64,000 nt of DNA from contig NZ_BKZW01000003.1 in assembly GCF_008974265.1 (NCBI RefSeq), forward strand, positions 496,001 to 560,000, given 5' to 3'. A program made the translations under genes and the position numbers. Below are positions 26,481 to 36,199 of the stretch, piece after piece (position 1 is the first letter of the stretch; the number at the start of each line of letters is the position of its first letter). The notes below the pieces were generated by a model, which did no database searches, was not told the DNA's origin, and saw nothing but the letters and a program-made list of their open reading frames with translations. This DNA comes from Dictyobacter vulcani. Its GTDB lineage: Bacteria > Chloroflexota > Ktedonobacteria > Ktedonobacterales > Ktedonobacteraceae.

Positions 26481-28616
26481 TTGAAAAGATCATGGGGTGT
26501 TCTTTTCGCAGGCGTTATGCTCGCAGCATTGTTGCTGACGCTCTTCATCGGTAATGGTAAATTTGCCAATGCTGCCACTACCAGGAGCCTCGATGATACA
26601 GCATGTAAGCTGAATTCGCCTACTGGAACAGCAAAGCACGTTATTTCTATTCAGTTTGACAATGTGCATTTTACCCGCGATAATCCCAATGTTCCTTCTG
26701 ATCTGGAACAGATGCCTAACCTATTAAACTTCATTAAGAATAATGGTACGCTTCTCTCAAATTATCATACCGGTTTGATTGCGCACACCGCAGGCGATAT
26801 CTTGACTAGCCTGACCGGTCTGTATGGTGCTCACAACGGAGTACCCATTAGCAACAGTTATCGCTATTTCAATGCTAATGGTACAAGCAGTTCGACACCA
26901 GCGTTTACGTACTGGACTGCTCCAGTTTCCAGCGCTGCCAATGCACCATACAATATGATCACCGCACCAAATACCAATACACCAGCCCCATGGGTTTCTT
27001 ATACCCGCGCTGGTTGTAATGTTGGTGCAGTGTCCACTGCTAACACGGTTCTAGAAAACATCAGCACCGATATTCCGACCGTCTTTGGTGCTAACTCCCC
27101 AGAGGCCGCTGAAGTCAAAGCCAATCCTGGTCAGGCTTACAGTGACTTTGTTGGTATCGGTATCCATTGTGCCCAGAATGACGCAGTCTGCTCAAGCGCC
27201 AACAATGGTAAAGCCGATGTCTTGCCAAATGAGCCTGGTGGCTATACTGGTTTCAATGGTCTGTTTGGTCATAAAAATGTTGCTCCACAGATCAATCCTG
27301 GCGGTCCTTTGTTGGACCTTAATGGTCAGGTCATTCAGGACACCAAGCAGCATATCGGTTTCCCTGGATTTGACGGCATGAGTGCCGCCGTATCGCTGTC
27401 CTATGTTGCTGCGATGCAAGAGCATAACGTACCTGTTACCTACGCATATATCTCAGACGCCCATGATCCTCATGGTAATGATCCACACAATGGCGCGTAT
27501 GGTCCAGGTGAAGATGGCTACGTCAAAACATTGAAATCCTACGATGATGCCTTCGGTAAGTTTTTCGCTCGTTTGCAGCAGGATGGCATCAATTCCAGCA
27601 ACACACTGTTTTCTTTTAGCGCTGATGAAAATGACCACTTTGCTGGTGGCCAGCCTACACCTGCTAACTGCGATGGTGTAACAGTTCCCTGTACATATCA
27701 GCAAGTTGGTGAAGTTAATGGTAACCTGACAGGCCTGCTGGCTACGCAGAAGAACATTACCACACCATTTTCCGTACACGCTGACTCAGCACCTAACTTC
27801 TATCTCCAGGGCAATCCTGGCCGCCAGGATCCTACCACACGTACTTTTGAGCGGGCGGCGGGCGACCTGACTGCAACCAATCCTTATACTGGCCAGAACG
27901 AAAAAATTACCAACTACCTGGCTGATCCCGTTGAGATGAACTTCTTACACATGGTTACAGCCGATCCAGCCCGAACTCCGACCTTTACTATGTTTGCTAA
28001 ACCTGACTACTTCCTGTATGCAGGCGCACCCAATTGTAATCAGGCCTGTGTTCAGATCGAGAATGCGTATGCCTGGAACCATGGTGACCTCTCACCTGAT
28101 ATCAATACCACCTGGTTGGGCCTGGTCGGACCGGGAGTACGCCAGTTGGGTGTTGATCATAATGTCTGGGCTGATCAAACAGATCTGCGCCCAACTATGA
28201 TGTCACTGCTGGGTTTGAAAGATGACTACACCCATGATGGCCGAGCCATGTTTGAGGTCTTCACCGACAACGCTCTGCCACAGCAGGTACGCCACAACAA
28301 AGCGTTCTATGTACAACTGGGACAGCTGTACAAGCAGATCAATGCTCCGGTTGGCGCTCTGGGTATGCAGACTGTAGCAGTTTCGACGACTGCTCTGGAA
28401 AGCGACTCAGCCAATGATCAGACCTACAACACGCTGGAAGATGGTCTGACCACCCTGACGGGCCTGCGTGATACCGTAGCCGGCCAGATCCAGAATACGC
28501 TGGAGACGGCTACCTTTGGTGGTAACACCCATATGCATGTGGCCGCTACCAGGCAGGCTGATCCATTCAAACAGAGCCAGCAGTTATTCAAGAAAGTTCA
28601 ACAACTTTCCAAATAA
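26481..28616 (+). CDS. Secreted alkaline-phosphatase-superfamily protein
   Basis: The frame is best started at TTG 26481, which has AAAGGAG 7 nt upstream; the product is then about 711 residues with an N-terminal signal peptide (SWGVLFAGVMLAALLLTLFI, then ANAA). The mature part has the layout of the alkaline phosphatase/sulfatase superfamily: an N-terminal metal site HVISIQFDNVHFTRDNPN, TGLIAHTAGDILTSLTGL in place of the nucleophile region, SFSADENDHF and the DHNVWADQTDLRPTMMSLLG segment late in the chain. Substrate unknown; the usual Ser/Thr/Cys nucleophile cannot be pinned down. A strong terminator follows. Export suggests phosphate or ester scavenging. Confidence 0.7.
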   Translation: MKRSWGVLFAGVMLAALLLTLFIGNGKFANAATTRSLDDTACKLNSPTGTAKHVISIQFDNVHFTRDNPNVPSDLEQMPNLLNFIKNNGTLLSNYHTGLIAHTAGDILTSLTGLYGAHNGVPISNSYRYFNANGTSSSTPAFTYWTAPVSSAANAPYNMITAPNTNTPAPWVSYTRAGCNVGAVSTANTVLENISTDIPTVFGANSPEAAEVKANPGQAYSDFVGIGIHCAQNDAVCSSANNGKADVLPNEPGGYTGFNGLFGHKNVAPQINPGGPLLDLNGQVIQDTKQHIGFPGFDGMSAAVSLSYVAAMQEHNVPVTYAYISDAHDPHGNDPHNGAYGPGEDGYVKTLKSYDDAFGKFFARLQQDGINSSNTLFSFSADENDHFAGGQPTPANCDGVTVPCTYQQVGEVNGNLTGLLATQKNITTPFSVHADSAPNFYLQGNPGRQDPTTRTFERAAGDLTATNPYTGQNEKITNYLADPVEMNFLHMVTADPARTPTFTMFAKPDYFLYAGAPNCNQACVQIENAYAWNHGDLSPDINTTWLGLVGPGVRQLGVDHNVWADQTDLRPTMMSLLGLKDDYTHDGRAMFEVFTDNALPQQVRHNKAFYVQLGQLYKQINAPVGALGMQTVAVSTTALESDSANDQTYNTLEDGLTTLTGLRDTVAGQIQNTLETATFGGNTHMHVAATRQADPFKQSQQLFKKVQQLSK

Positions 28617-28672
28617 TTGTTTGACAGAACTTTCAATAGTAGCGCTCAAGCCCGATAATATGTGAAAATAAC

Positions 28673-28736
28673 AACCAGATAGTGGGTATCATCAATGGCG
28701 ATGATGCCCACAACCTGGTTTTTTTTATGGATAATC
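28673..28736 (+). terminator. Rho-independent terminator after the phosphatase gene
   Basis: A long, almost perfect hairpin (AACCAG... with ...CTGGTT, inner GGGTATCATC/GATGATGCCC) followed by a run of eight Ts. It ends the phosphatase transcript and lies just before the mazG ribosome site, which argues for the mazG start at 28755. Confidence 0.85.
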
Positions 28737-28754
28737 GTAAGGGGGATGCTGCGA

Positions 28755-29075
28755 ATGGCTGTATTGAAAGATGAACCAACATTAAAAGATCTACAGCAAT
28801 ATATGGCTGCGGTATGTGTAGAACGAGGCTGGACCAAAGACTCGCCTGCAGAGAAGTTTGTGCTTTTTATCGAAGAGGTTGGAGAATTGGCCAAAGCCAT
28901 GCGTAAAGCTGCTGGCTTGTATGAAGAGAAAGCTAAACAACGCGACATAAATCTGGAAGAAGAATTTTCAGACGTGCTCAGCTATCTCTTAGATCTGGCC
29001 AACACCTTTGATATTGACCTGGAACAAGCCTTTCGTGCTAAAGAAAAGGTCAATCAATCCCGAAGCTGGGAATAA
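28755..29075 (+). CDS. MazG-like nucleotide pyrophosphohydrolase
   Basis: A 106-residue single-domain all-alpha enzyme. KFVLFIEEVGELAKAMRKA and EEFSDVLSYLLDLAN give the ExxE...ExxD metal-binding pattern of the MazG/dUTPase-like superfamily, which hydrolyses NTPs to NMPs, often for house-cleaning. The ATG at 28755 follows GGGGG. Its frame continues upstream, but that part overlaps the terminator of the preceding gene. Confidence 0.85.
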   Translation: MAVLKDEPTLKDLQQYMAAVCVERGWTKDSPAEKFVLFIEEVGELAKAMRKAAGLYEEKAKQRDINLEEEFSDVLSYLLDLANTFDIDLEQAFRAKEKVNQSRSWE

Positions 29076-29107
29076 AAGCTCGTCCCATGGCGTGAGATGG
29101 ATTTATT

Positions 29108-29955
29108 TTAAAGCATCTCAAGCGGACGTTGACTGGTTGGTGCTGGAAACTCACTATCGAGTTGCTGAAGGTCTTGCTCGTTCAGTTGTATATCCAATGC
29201 AGCTCGATTCTCGCGAACATGCTTTTGTGAGCTGGTTTTGGGAATGACATTCAGATTGTCCTGCCTGAGTAGCCAGCTTAAAGCGATCTGGGCAGGTGTT
29301 GCATGATGGCGTGATGCAATCTCCTGTAGCTGTGGATGTTTGAGCAGGCGGCCCTGTTCTATAGGTGAATACGCCATAATGGGTATGCCGTGCTGGCGAC
29401 ACCAGGGTTGGAGATCATACTCGATGCCGCGCCGCGTTAGATTATAGAGTACCTGATCAGTGGCCACCCCCTGACCATCCGGGAGCGCTATCAATTCCTC
29501 CATGTCCGCGTTATCCAGATTGCTGACGCCCCAGTAGCGGATCTTTCCGGTGCGCAGCAGGGTATCGAATGAGCTCAGGATCTCGCCAAATGGTGTGCTG
29601 CCACGCCAGTGCAGGAGATAAAGATCGAGACGATCGGTACCCAGACGTCGCAGACTGTCTTCGCAGGCTGTGATTGTGCCATCATAGGTAGCGTTATATG
29701 GAAGTACTTTACTGACCAGGAACACCTCATCACGATGTCCTGAAATGGCTTCACCAACGAGTTTTTCTGTCGCTCCATCGCCATACATTTCAGCCGTATC
29801 GATTAACGTCATGCCGAGTTCAAGGCCCAGCCGTAAAGCCGTAATTTCTTCCGCGCGTCGCTCCTTGCGTTCCCCATACCCCAGGTCCCCTGTCCGAGTA
29901 CCGGTATCTGCTCTCCTCCTGGAAGACTGATCGTACGCATAGCTGTGGCTGCCAT
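29108..29955 (-). pseudogene. Aldo/keto reductase broken by a one-base frameshift
   Basis: From the ATG at 29955 (GGAG 6 nt upstream) the frame begins MAATAMRTISLPGGEQIPVL then GQGTWGMG and fails at the CCCC run 29872-29875 (GGGG on the coding strand). Restoring one G there restores the reading into LRLGLELGMTLIDTAEMYGD, the expected second strand and catalytic Asp/Tyr, and on through FLVSKVLP with the catalytic Lys, LDLYLLHWRG with the His, and VIPKTSS. So the enzyme is complete except for one base. It would reduce carbonyls using NADPH. Similar single-G losses occur in two other genes here, so a sequencing error is likely. Stop at 29108. Confidence 0.85.
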
Positions 29956-29977
29956 ACCTATCTCCTATTAAAGCGTC

Positions 29978-30051
29978 GTAGTATCGACGTGTTCACTCTT
30001 GATTTTGCTAAGCCAAAAAAATCCTTCATGTAATAGTGACACGTCGACTAC
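29978..30051. terminator. Imperfect inverted repeat, probable terminator of the MFS gene
   Basis: GTAGTATCGACGTGTTCACT at 29978-29997 pairs with AGTGACACGTCGACTAC at 30035-30051 with small bulges. It lies 25 bp past the MFS stop and just before the start of the aldo/keto reductase gene. Confidence 0.4.
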
Positions 30052-30074
30052 TTAAAAAGGAGAACAGGATGACT

Positions 30075-31358
30075 CTAGGGCTCGAATGTTTGCAAGTGGC
30101 GTACTGGTGAGGCGAAAAGTGTGAACAGCGCCAGAATAAAACCGATGCCCGCGATCCACAAACTGGTACGTAAACCTATCCATGTACTTAGAAAGCCAGC
30201 CACAAGAGGGCCGAGCGTCGCTCCACCATAGCTTAGCAGGCGCAAGGTTGCATTCATACGGGCCATCAACGCAGGTGGTGTCCTGGCCTGACGTAAACTG
30301 GTGCTCTGCACAGCAAAGATACCAAGGGCGGTACGCACAAGGAAGAAGACAATTGTGAAGAGAATAACCATCAGTGTTTTGCTACCCGTAATCAAGGGCA
30401 ACAGGATAAAAGGGGCGCTACCCAGGGTAAAGGTCGCGCAGATGGTTGGTCCAAGTGGAAAGCGTCGTGCGAGTGGGCCTGCAATCGCTGAGCCAAGCAA
30501 CCCACCAATCGCCGCCAGTGCATAAATCAAACCAATCAACCCTGGTGCAAAATTTAACTCACGTACCATATAGAGCAGGAAAGCAATATCAACGATGGCG
30601 TAAAAAAAGTTCCAGGCTCCAGCTTGAATAGCAAGTGTGCGGATATATGGATTTTTTCCTACAAATTGCAAACCTTCCCCAATTTGACGGAACAGGTGCG
30701 TACCTTCTGTCTGCTGCGGTGGCACCTCCTGATGACGGATCAGGAGCAGCAAAACAATGGATACTATATAAGAGAGGCTATCGGCCAGTAAGGCTAAGGG
30801 CGCTGTCAATAGCTGAACAAGCACACCTGCCAGCCCGGGACCGGCTACTTCTGCAGCGGCTGAACTGGAGTTGACCTTGCTATTGGCCTCCATGAGATGC
30901 TCCTTTGACACGATTAACGGGATAAATGAGAGCCAGCAGAGATCAAAGAGGACCGTACCAATGCCTACACAAAAAGTGATCAGGTAAAGTACTGGTAATT
31001 GTAAAGCATGAGAGAGCGCCAGTAGTGGTACCAGCACGATCAGCAGTGCCCGCACGGCATTTGCCAGTATCATGAGCGGGCGCTTGCGTCGGCGCTCTAT
31101 CCAGGCGCCGAAAATGAGTGGAAACAATAGGTAAGGGGCCGTTTCCAGAAAGCGTAACAATCCCAATTGCTCAGGATTGGCATTGAGGGTCAGTACCGCC
31201 GCCAGTGGCAGCGCCAGCAGGGTGATCTGTGAACCAAACAGTGAAGTGGTTTCTCCTGTCCAGAATTTTAGAAAATCCGTGTTTTTCCACAAGCTTTTTG
31301 GCGGAACCATGGTATGGGCTGGGACCGCGATATCCTTATCAGGGTGAGTTAAAGACAT
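30075..31358 (-). CDS. MFS transporter (MFS_3/enterobactin-exporter-like type)
   Basis: The protein of about 427 residues has twelve predicted helices. FLKFWTGETTSLFGSQITLL in helix 1, WIERRRKRPLMILANAVRAL in the conserved loop 2-3, and repeated motifs in the second half fit the MFS_3 subgroup, which includes drug and siderophore exporters. The ATG at 31358 follows AAGGA with a 9-nt gap; 31400 is possible. It is divergent from a WYL-domain regulator, which may control it. The substrate is unknown. Confidence 0.85.
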   Translation of the reverse strand: MSLTHPDKDIAVPAHTMVPPKSLWKNTDFLKFWTGETTSLFGSQITLLALPLAAVLTLNANPEQLGLLRFLETAPYLLFPLIFGAWIERRRKRPLMILANAVRALLIVLVPLLALSHALQLPVLYLITFCVGIGTVLFDLCWLSFIPLIVSKEHLMEANSKVNSSSAAAEVAGPGLAGVLVQLLTAPLALLADSLSYIVSIVLLLLIRHQEVPPQQTEGTHLFRQIGEGLQFVGKNPYIRTLAIQAGAWNFFYAIVDIAFLLYMVRELNFAPGLIGLIYALAAIGGLLGSAIAGPLARRFPLGPTICATFTLGSAPFILLPLITGSKTLMVILFTIVFFLVRTALGIFAVQSTSLRQARTPPALMARMNATLRLLSYGGATLGPLVAGFLSTWIGLRTSLWIAGIGFILALFTLFASPVRHLQTFEP

Positions 31359-31575
31359 ATCCAGGCATCCTTCAAGTAATAGCAGTAGTTGATGGTTCAT
31401 GCTCTCGGGAAAAGAGACCTGGATTGAGCATACACTGAAAAATATGCCAGCTGCATGTCACATTTTAGTCTGTTCTCTTTCACTGTATACAAGCCTGTAC
31501 TGGTTCATTTCTCGCTGGTATAATGACCAGATAGCAATGTCATATTTGGCTTTCATTCCAGGGAAGGTTGGACAG

Positions 31576-32604
31576 ATGTTACGCTTTGATCGTATTCTAG
31601 GCCTGCTCTTATTTTTGCGGAGTGGACAGACTATCTCTGCCGATGAACTGGCCCGACACTTTGCCGTCTCCAGACGCACGATTTATCGGGATCTGGAGAC
31701 TCTGAGCTTGCTTGGAGTTCCTGTCTATGCCGAGCGTGGACGTGAAGGTGGCTTTCAACTTCTGGAAGGATACTTCTTGCCGCCGCTCATGTTTTCCCAG
31801 AGCGAGGCCGTGGCATTATTACTTGGTATCAGCCTGCAAAAGAATTTGCGCGCCGCGCCTTTTCCTACCGATATCGTCATGGCAGAGCAAAAGCTGCTGG
31901 CTGCTCTCCCCGAGCGCGTGCGCAACGTGTTGCTTAAGGCCAGGCAGATCATTGGCGTTGAAGCACTGCCAGAAGATATCTTTCATCCAGAGACAGGCTT
32001 TACTGCGAGTAGCACCCAGTCTGAGAAAGAGAATGGTGCGGAAAGCGGTGTCATCAGTGTATTTTTGCAGGCCATTCTTGATCAGCAACCTGTGGTCTTT
32101 TATTATGCATTGCGGCACCAGGATCACTGGTACGAAGTGCAGGCAGTCCCATGTGGCGTCTTCTGGGATCGGGATCACTGGTATCTGGTCGGTCAACGTG
32201 CAGACCGACCAGAGCCGCGTATGTGGCGTTCTGACCGTGTGAGCAACATTCGACCACTGCAGTCATCTACTATCGTCGCTCAACATGATTTCGATGTACG
32301 CGAGATGCTGGGTCGAAAATGGTTGACCACGGCTATCAAGCAGTGGAGTCAGCAAGCACCAGTAAAGATTCGCCTCTCAACCCAACTTGCTACCCGCCTG
32401 CAACGCGATTGGTACTACCGCCACGCAACGTATGAGAATCTTGAGTCGGGACAGCTACTGATGACTTTTGGGGAATCAGATCAAGCCATTGTGTTTGAGT
32501 TATTGCGCTGGCTAGGACCAGACGCAGAGCTCCTTGAACCAGCAAACTGGCGGGCAGCGCTACGGGAAGAACTTCAACACATGCAGGCGATCTACGCAGA
32601 TTAA
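31576..32604 (+). CDS. YafY-like HTH/WYL-domain transcriptional regulator
   Basis: The 342-residue regulator opens with MLRFDRILGLLLFLRSGQTI and SADELARHFAVSRRTIYRDL, a DeoR-like winged HTH typical of the WYL family, followed by the helix-rich linker and the WYL domain (VVFYYALRHQDHWYEVQAVP with the middle strand, WYLVGQRADRP, RSDRV) near residues 170-250, and a WCX-like C-terminal part. WYL domains bind nucleotides or single-stranded DNA. The ATG at 31576 is preceded by GGAAGG. It is divergent from the MFS exporter, which suggests local control. A hairpin terminator follows at 32702. Confidence 0.88.
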   Translation: MLRFDRILGLLLFLRSGQTISADELARHFAVSRRTIYRDLETLSLLGVPVYAERGREGGFQLLEGYFLPPLMFSQSEAVALLLGISLQKNLRAAPFPTDIVMAEQKLLAALPERVRNVLLKARQIIGVEALPEDIFHPETGFTASSTQSEKENGAESGVISVFLQAILDQQPVVFYYALRHQDHWYEVQAVPCGVFWDRDHWYLVGQRADRPEPRMWRSDRVSNIRPLQSSTIVAQHDFDVREMLGRKWLTTAIKQWSQQAPVKIRLSTQLATRLQRDWYYRHATYENLESGQLLMTFGESDQAIVFELLRWLGPDAELLEPANWRAALREELQHMQAIYAD

Positions 32605-32701
32605 CGCTGTGTTGTTCCTCCATGGAACTTTTATTTCTATATGTATATCGGTTGTTTTATTTAACATAAAAAACTTTAGTATCATAGTCAGATAAGATTT
32701 T

Positions 32702-32740
32702 CAAATAGAACGGGTATCACTCTGATACTCGTTCTATTTG
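32702..32740. terminator. Hairpin terminator between WYL regulator and GCS2 genes
   Basis: An 18-bp stem with one G-T pair (32702-32719 with 32723-32740) and a 3-nt loop. It sits between converging genes and may serve both. Confidence 0.8.
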
Positions 32741-32782
32741 CTATAATTGGGGAGAGTTCCAAAAGCGTTTTACGTGCTTCTT

Positions 32783-33892
32783 TTATGTGTTGATCTGAGC
32801 ATAGCTTGAGTATAGTGTTCCCTCGATTGATCCCGTTTGCTGGAATGACTGGATAAGATCATGGGCTGGAGTTCGTCGTGAAATAAGCATTGTGCGTAAG
32901 AGGTTCAGTAGATGCCGATCTGGATCAGCCTGCAAAGCGTGTTCAGCCGCTTGCAATATCTGCCATGTACCTTCAGTAATTTCCTGGCTGCTGAAACCCT
33001 GACGTGCTGATAACTGATGGAGGGCTGCATCCGGAACCAGCGCCTTGCCCGTCAGGGTCTGATCCAGGACTAATCCTTTGAGTAAGGCAAGCAGGCCTGC
33101 ATAGATAGCAAAGTTGGCGCAACTATCGCAGGCTTTGAATTCTATTCTGCCTTCCTCGGCAGGAATACGGGCGATTTTTGTCAGAGAAGGATTGCTCGCC
33201 AGTAGATCCTCTGCTCGCCCAAGAAATACCATTGTCGCTGGCCGAACGCCGGTACGCACAAAGGTACGTATCGAAAGTCCTTCCCAGAGTTCCCCATGAT
33301 AAAACGGTGAACTATAACTGAATGGAATAATAAAAGGACTATAGTAGGTGAGTTTCTGGCCCAGCGTGATGATGTCAGCTGTGGAAAGCCCTTGTAGTGA
33401 GAGGTTGAGATCAGGACCATAGGTTAGCATTGGTAAAAGTGCTGTTTGCTTTTCAGGGGATAGTTGCCTGCGACTTTGCTCATAGTCATTTAACGGTGGA
33501 TCAGGAACAAAGGTCTTGTGATAAGGGTGGAAACTGATGCAGACCGGTGTTAAACCTGCTGTGCGGGCCCGGGTGGCCAACTGCTGAAAACTGGTGGCCA
33601 ATTCCGCTACCGCACCCATGATAGTGGAACGGATCGTGGTGCGGATCTCGATGCCTTTTGGTGGGCAAGCGACGACCTGACCTGCATTGTTGTAGCGTTC
33701 AAATCCTTCAATGTACCAGCGTTTGTATTTGATGCCTGCATCCCCGATGCGTAACTGAGGATAATCCTCCTCGTAAAATGGAAGCGCATCTACAATGGCT
33801 GCCAGATCAGCGAAGGATGTATTGGTAAAATCAACGAAACGCTTTTTTCTATCCAGGAAGGCGACTTCGTGCTCAATACCAAAGGCAAACAT
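32783..33892 (-). CDS. GCS2-family carboxylate-amine ligase
   Basis: The 369-residue protein starts FAFGIEHEVAFLDRKKRFVD, the metal/Glu signature of glutamate-cysteine ligase type 2, and continues with KGIEIRTTIRS, ISFHPYHKT, the FSYSSPFYHGELWEGLSIRT segment and RIEFKACDSC, all in the family order. It probably ligates a carboxylate to an amine with ATP (glutathione-like thiol or another amide); the substrate is not determined and members annotated YbdK are often mis-assigned. GAGGAG lies before the ATG. A small zinc-ligand protein ends 12 bp upstream on the same strand, so the two are translationally close. Confidence 0.82.
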   Translation of the reverse strand: MFAFGIEHEVAFLDRKKRFVDFTNTSFADLAAIVDALPFYEEDYPQLRIGDAGIKYKRWYIEGFERYNNAGQVVACPPKGIEIRTTIRSTIMGAVAELATSFQQLATRARTAGLTPVCISFHPYHKTFVPDPPLNDYEQSRRQLSPEKQTALLPMLTYGPDLNLSLQGLSTADIITLGQKLTYYSPFIIPFSYSSPFYHGELWEGLSIRTFVRTGVRPATMVFLGRAEDLLASNPSLTKIARIPAEEGRIEFKACDSCANFAIYAGLLALLKGLVLDQTLTGKALVPDAALHQLSARQGFSSQEITEGTWQILQAAEHALQADPDRHLLNLLRTMLISRRTPAHDLIQSFQQTGSIEGTLYSSYAQINT

Positions 33893-33904
33893 ATGTACTC
33901 CTCA

Positions 33905-34123
33905 TTATGCCCAATCATCATCGTCTAAAGAACATTGTCCATGTTGATCAATTAAATTGGCCTCATAGCCACAGAGGATGCACCAGACGACGGCTTTCGT
34001 GGTGGCTGAAGGCCAGACAAAATAATGTTCTGAACAGAGGAAGCGGCCACAGCTATGACACTGTTGGTGGCGGTGCTGACGGCAAGCCAGACAATCAAGT
34101 GCTTGTTGGACAAGATTTGGCAT
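33905..34123 (-). CDS. Small Cys/His-rich zinc-binding protein
   Basis: The 72-residue product is dominated by metal ligands: CLACRQHRHQQCHSCGRFLC, SEHYF, WCILCGYEA and a final cysteine. The spacing suggests two treble-clef or B-box-like zinc sites. No family name is certain. It is followed after 12 bp by the GCS2-type ligase and shares its operon, so it may be a small partner, perhaps a metal-dependent regulator or carrier. GGGAGAA precedes the ATG. Confidence 0.65.
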   Translation of the reverse strand: MPNLVQQALDCLACRQHRHQQCHSCGRFLCSEHYFVWPSATTKAVVWCILCGYEANLIDQHGQCSLDDDDWA

Positions 34124-34504
34124 AGTTCTTCTCCCTTATCCTTGATAGCTGAACACGTAAAATACCAATAGCTTTATTTTTGCGCAGGTGCAACCTTACA
34201 AGTATAACAAAATTTAGCTCTGCTTTTAAAGTGTAAATACGCCATATTTTAATATATTGAATGTAATATGATGCATTTCATTTCGACACCAATATCCTGC
34301 CACTGAAAAATAGTGGTTTGCTCGGTCTGATAATGCCTGTAGCAGCGGAAGAATGTTTCTTCTTGCCAGATAGGTGAGATAAGCTTTACAATAAGCGTAG
34401 AAAATGAGGAAATAGAAAGAAGGAGGGAACATTTTTAAATCTATTCTCTGGCTTTGTTCAATAATAGAATGGCTTTATCTTGTCTGAAAAGGATTTTCAC
34501 AACG
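34124..34504. other. AT-rich divergent intergenic region
   Basis: About 380 bp between the zinc-ligand protein and the second MFS gene. No open frame looks real and no strong hairpin was seen; presumed promoters only. Confidence 0.5.
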
Positions 34505-35875
34505 ATGAAGATTTCGAAGCAGTCTGAAGGCATCGATGTTGATGCCGCCACCGGTACAGCGCGGCGTCCGCTATCCTTTTTTGGGATGGTGAACCTGAAT
34601 CTTTTCTGGTTTGCTAATCAGTTTCACTGGCAGGCGCTGCTGGCCGTAGTTATTCCTAGCATGGTTGCCAAGTTCCTGGATCCTGCGCAGAAGAGTATTA
34701 ACCTCGCGCTGGTCGTAAACTGGGGTACGTTGGTGGCTGTGGTTGTCAATCCGCTGGTTGGTGCACTCTCCGACTATGTTGGATTTCGTATGGGTCGGCG
34801 CCGACCATTTATGATCATCGGTACCATCCTCAATGTCATCGTCCTGCTCATTTTTGCTTTCTCGCCTACTATTGTTCCACCGGGTCTGTTGCTCGTGGCT
34901 TTCGCGCTGCTGTTTTTGCTGCTGCAGTTCAGCAATAATTTTGCCAATTCTCCCTGGAGCGCTATTATTGCGGACAATGTGCCAGTACGACAGCGTGGCC
35001 TTGCCTCTGGCTTCAATGGCCTTTTCAACCTGCTGGGGACGGTAGTTGGATCAATCGTGGCCGGTGTAATCGTCAATAAGAACGATCCTTTGCCCCTGTA
35101 TCGTACCCAGGTCGTGCAGATCTTTTTGTTGATCGCCCTGGTACAGAGTGTCATCGTCATCTACACCGTCCTGACAGTCAAGGAGACACCTCTACCGGCC
35201 ACTGGCCGTCCACCTTTTGTCTGGCGGCAATTCCTGCGTAAATTCTTCTTCAAACCTTCTACCTATCCCAATCTCTCCTGGGTCCTGCTGGCGCGCTTCC
35301 TGGTCATGATGGGTATCTGGAGCGTCTACTATTTTCTCCAATATTACTTTGACGATGTCCTGGGGGGAGCGGGTACCAGAACCATCTTTTTCAACAACGC
35401 GTTTTCGGGTGAATTTTTCAACGGTACCCTCTTCCAACCGGCGGTATTGCTGCTGGCTCTGCCGATGTCGCTTCTGGCAGGCTGGGCTTCAGACCACTGG
35501 GGACGCAAGATGCTTGTCTATCTCTCAAGCGCGATGATGACGCTTGTTTGTTTTATTTTCATCGGCTTCCAGAATCAATATGCCGCGCTGCTGGCTGGCG
35601 CCTTCTTTGGTATTGGTTATGGGGCTTATACCAGCGTCGACTGGGCTTTAACGACAGATGTATTGCCCCTCACGGACGAAGCCGGCAAGTTCATGGGTAT
35701 CTGGTCTGCGGTCGGCATTCTGCCCCAGGTGGTTGGTATCACCATCGGTGGCGTGATTCTGCAACTGCTGCGCACCATCCCCAACCACTTCGGCTACACC
35801 TCCCTTTTCATTCTCACTGTCATCTACCTGGTACTGGGTACCCTCGCCATTCAACGCGTCCGGGGTATTCGCTGA
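34505..35875 (+). CDS. MFS transporter (GPH/SLC45-like sugar carrier)
   Basis: The 456-residue carrier has twelve helices and the marks of the glycoside-pentoside-hexuronide/sucrose branch: VNLNLFWFANQFHWQALL in helix 1, GALSDYVGFRMGRRRPFMII in loop 2-3 (G-x-x-SD-x-x-x-x-RxGRRRP), and GWASDHWGRKMLVYL in the second repeat. A sugar substrate is plausible, and the CBM2-GH6 cellulase is the next gene. The ATG at 34505 has AAAAGG 12 nt upstream, rather far. An inverted repeat at 35888 ends the transcript. Confidence 0.85.
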   Translation: MKISKQSEGIDVDAATGTARRPLSFFGMVNLNLFWFANQFHWQALLAVVIPSMVAKFLDPAQKSINLALVVNWGTLVAVVVNPLVGALSDYVGFRMGRRRPFMIIGTILNVIVLLIFAFSPTIVPPGLLLVAFALLFLLLQFSNNFANSPWSAIIADNVPVRQRGLASGFNGLFNLLGTVVGSIVAGVIVNKNDPLPLYRTQVVQIFLLIALVQSVIVIYTVLTVKETPLPATGRPPFVWRQFLRKFFFKPSTYPNLSWVLLARFLVMMGIWSVYYFLQYYFDDVLGGAGTRTIFFNNAFSGEFFNGTLFQPAVLLLALPMSLLAGWASDHWGRKMLVYLSSAMMTLVCFIFIGFQNQYAALLAGAFFGIGYGAYTSVDWALTTDVLPLTDEAGKFMGIWSAVGILPQVVGITIGGVILQLLRTIPNHFGYTSLFILTVIYLVLGTLAIQRVRGIR

Positions 35876-35887
35876 CAACACGGAAGA

Positions 35888-35917
35888 GATACAGACTGTT
35901 GAAAAACAGTCTGTATC
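35888..35917. terminator. Hairpin after the sugar carrier gene
   Basis: A perfect 13-bp stem (35888-35900 with 35905-35917) and a 4-nt loop, 13 bp past the stop. No T-run follows, so termination may be partial. Confidence 0.65.
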
Positions 35918-36199
35918 AAGCTCGGCCAGTGCTCAATCACTCAGTCTAATCAGGACATTGATTAGAAGCAGCACACAACTATTCCCCTTTTGAACTGATA
36001 CCCCCGGTCTGATGAAAATGTGCGCGATAACTGATGAATAACTGATGATTTTTTGCTTGTCTTACCTTATGAGAATATCCTATCATTACTTTCACAAAGA
36101 ATATTCCAGGCATATTGACGTGTTCTGGCTCTTTTTTAGCCGTTATTTGTAATTTCTGAACAACACGGGTATCTCTAGTGTTTTTGCAGGAGGAGTACG
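35918..36199. other. Intergenic region upstream of the cellulase
   Basis: It contains a short direct repeat of ATAACTGATGA (near 36027 and 36039) and the cellulase ribosome site AGGAGG just before 36200. No other feature seen. Confidence 0.5.
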
